Shown piece by piece: positions 34,513 to 35,276 of a DNA stretch of 35,276 nt (position 1 is its first letter; each line of letters starts with the position of its first letter). Below the pieces are notes generated by a model. The model worked only from the letters and a program-made list of their open reading frames with translations, made no database searches and had not been told where the DNA came from. The position numbers were made by a program, and so were the translations under genes. This DNA comes from Desulfobacter latus (GTDB lineage Bacteria > Desulfobacterota > Desulfobacteria > Desulfobacterales > Desulfobacteraceae): assembly GCF_013389365.1 (NCBI RefSeq), contig NZ_JACADJ010000043.1, positions 1 to 35,276 on the forward strand. The letters are read 5' to 3'.

Positions 34513-35043
34513 ATGCCCGTAATTGTCAAATATATTGTTGTCAGGGATGGAGATGAAAAAATGACCTTCGCGACAAAAAAAGAAGCAGACGCCTATGACA
34601 AGATGTTGGATATTGCTGACAATTTGTTTGATTTTCTTCAAAATTCTGATATCGTTCTTGATGAAGCCCGTAAAGAAGAAATTTCCCTTTTGTTGGCTGA
34701 AAAACGCGATGAGGTGATGCCTATTTTAAGGGGGATCACCCCTAAATCCCAAAACGAGCGGAAAAAAAGTGCCGCTTCTTCTGAAACTGACAAAACCCGG
34801 GGCAAGGCGGTTGCAAAACAGACTGCGTCCGAACGAACCAAAACATCTGAAATCCACACAGATCCCGAAGCCAAGCCGGCTTCTAAGTCTGCCGGCAAAT
34901 TTACGCCTCGTACAAAGGGGACATCTTCAAAAAAGAGTGGTCCGGCGGAGTCAACTACCCCTCGGCTGAAGACCGAGGGGCTTGAAAAAGCCCCAAAGTT
35001 GACCAGTCTAAGTGCTTCGAACACTACGTTAGATCGGAAATAG
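34513..35043 (+). CDS. yebG: YebG-family SOS protein with long tail; 3' end formed by an inserted element
   Basis: Residues 1 to ~75 match E. coli YebG, a small DNA-damage-inducible protein: MPVIVKYIVVRDGDEKM, TKKEADAYDKMLDIADNL, then LLAEKRDEVMPIL. E. coli YebG ends soon after; here a Lys/Ser/Thr-rich disordered tail (~76-148) follows. The last ~28 codons (from about 34957) read through the left-end hairpins of the IscB element to a chance stop, so the native C-terminus is lost. ATG start with AAGGAG 5 nt upstream. Likely SOS-regulated in the family; here only a short palindrome at 34488-34500 is seen. The conserved domain is intact, so it may still work. Confidence 0.82.
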   Translation: MPVIVKYIVVRDGDEKMTFATKKEADAYDKMLDIADNLFDFLQNSDIVLDEARKEEISLLLAEKRDEVMPILRGITPKSQNERKKSAASSETDKTRGKAVAKQTASERTKTSEIHTDPEAKPASKSAGKFTPRTKGTSSKKSGPAESTTPRLKTEGLEKAPKLTSLSASNTTLDRK

Positions 35044-35185
35044 GTACCCTGGGGTGTTCGCCAGCTCCAGGTTCTACGGTAAGTGGTTAAACAGGTTTAA
35101 GGGGTTAAGCCGGTGCTGCTTGCGCCAAACCCGATCATAACATTGACGCGGCAAACATTACCTTGGAAACAAGAGGATTTTAAAA
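34950..35185 (+). ncRNA. Presumptive omega-RNA (guide RNA) of IscB
   Basis: About 235 nt of non-coding, structured sequence directly before iscB. Hairpins: CCCCTCGG/CCGAGGGG (34958-34980); an alternative GGGGCTT-GAAA-AAGCCCC (34977-34994) sharing one arm; and CCTGG/CCAGG (35048-35071) enclosing GGTGTTCGCCAGCT. Purine-rich repeats (GGTTAAACAGGTTTAAGG) follow and could form a pseudoknot. Known omega-RNAs are roughly 200 nt with a 5' guide of about 16 nt taken from DNA flanking the left end. The match here is in position, length and style; I cannot run a covariance search. Confidence 0.6.
34958..34994 (+). repeat. Mutually exclusive hairpins at the element left end
   Basis: Stem 1 is CCCCTCGG (34958-34965) with CCGAGGGG (34973-34980), 8 bp and a 7-nt loop. 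Stem 2 is GGGGCTT (34977-34983) with AAGCCCC (34988-34994), 7 bp with a GAAA tetraloop. They share GGGG, so only one can form at a time. Stem 1 resembles the subterminal hairpin bound by Y1 transposases; stem 2 fits an RNA fold. Confidence 0.8.
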
Positions 35186-35276
35186 TTGAACGTATTTGTT
35201 CTGGATACAAACAAAAAGCCGCAGAATCCGGTACATCCGGCAAAAGCAAGACTGCTTTTGACAGAAGGGAAAGCCG
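35186..35276 (+). CDS. iscB: IscB-family RNA-guided nuclease, N-terminal fragment
   Basis: Thirty codons from a TTG start with AGAGGA 8 nt upstream, cut by the window edge. The visible protein (NVFVLDTNKKPQNPVHPAKA then RLLLTEGKA) is the PLMP domain that opens IscB and IsrB, with PQNP in place of the usual PLMP. IscB is the transposon-encoded ancestor-type relative of Cas9 and uses an omega-RNA to cut DNA with RuvC and HNH sites. Those domains lie outside the window, so IsrB (no HNH) or an inactive copy cannot be excluded. The upstream structured region supports a full system. Confidence 0.82.
   Translation, partial: MNVFVLDTNKKPQNPVHPAKARLLLTEGKA

Larger units (their letters stand above)
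34950..35276 (+). mobile_element. Left end of an IS200/IS605-class element carrying iscB (cut by window edge)
   Basis: The element starts near 34950-34957, where yebG-like coding sequence gives way to hairpin DNA. Evidence: the subterminal stem CCCCTCGG/CCGAGGGG, a roughly 190-nt structured noncoding stretch, then the iscB start. This is the order known for IscB transposons, with the omega-RNA upstream of the ORF at the left end. No tnpA is visible; it may lie beyond the edge or be absent. The exact left boundary is uncertain by a few bases. Confidence 0.75.

Overview
The window looks like chromosome from a Gram-negative, sulfate-reducer-like Desulfobacterota species (Desulfobacteraceae type). 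This rests on the gene content (LarC, FadL-type porin, plant-type DapB, MurU-AmgK fusion) and mid-GC coding style. It is inference, because no 16S or dsr gene is present. Most of the window is ordinary housekeeping sequence; the less ordinary parts are at 8.9-10.9 kb, 15.4-19.3 kb, 19.3-23.8 kb and the right edge.

Left block (735-8933, + strand): an M20 peptidase overlaps larC, followed by recA, alaS and two Yej-type peptide ABC permeases. Junctions are tight (ATGA or GTGA overlaps, or gaps of 72 bp or less). The Yej ATPase is missing; downstream lies a frameshifted scrap of a histidine kinase (8980-9125). Next, on the minus strand, come a Spo0M-like protein, an unknown four-helix membrane protein, a palindromic repeat, GAPDH and a FadL-family outer-membrane protein. 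A + strand radical SAM protein with extra cysteines follows.

Accessory block (15422-19339): AT-rich, gene-sparse sequence carrying a heptamer-array repeat, an unknown 418-aa protein, a GIY-YIG nuclease-like protein, an acidic-tailed 114-aa protein and one integron attC-like site. It looks acquired.

Minus-strand block (19340-29956): read in transcription order it is a PlsB-like acyltransferase, a MurU-AmgK fusion (cell-wall sugar salvage), dapB, a DUF1232-J-domain protein, a small membrane protein, then a three-gene unit. That unit is a Ddl-like ATP-grasp ligase fused to an M20 fold that has lost its metal ligands, a cytoplasmic gamma-glutamyltransferase, and an N-formylglutamate amidohydrolase-family protein. 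It is the best candidate for an undescribed pathway, perhaps making and trimming a gamma-glutamyl or D-amino-acid peptide.

Right block (30364-35276): a small membrane protein with its own terminator, a NamZ-family exo-muramidase that fits with MurU-AmgK, tRNA-Lys(CTT), an alpha/beta hydrolase, an AI-2E-type permease, a second copy of the heptamer repeat, an orphan terminator, and a yebG-like SOS gene. The 3' end of yebG is formed by the left end of an IS200/IS605-class element. The element carries a presumptive omega-RNA region and the first 30 codons of an IscB-family RNA-guided nuclease, cut by the window edge. The insertion means the natural guide of this omega-RNA should be yebG sequence.
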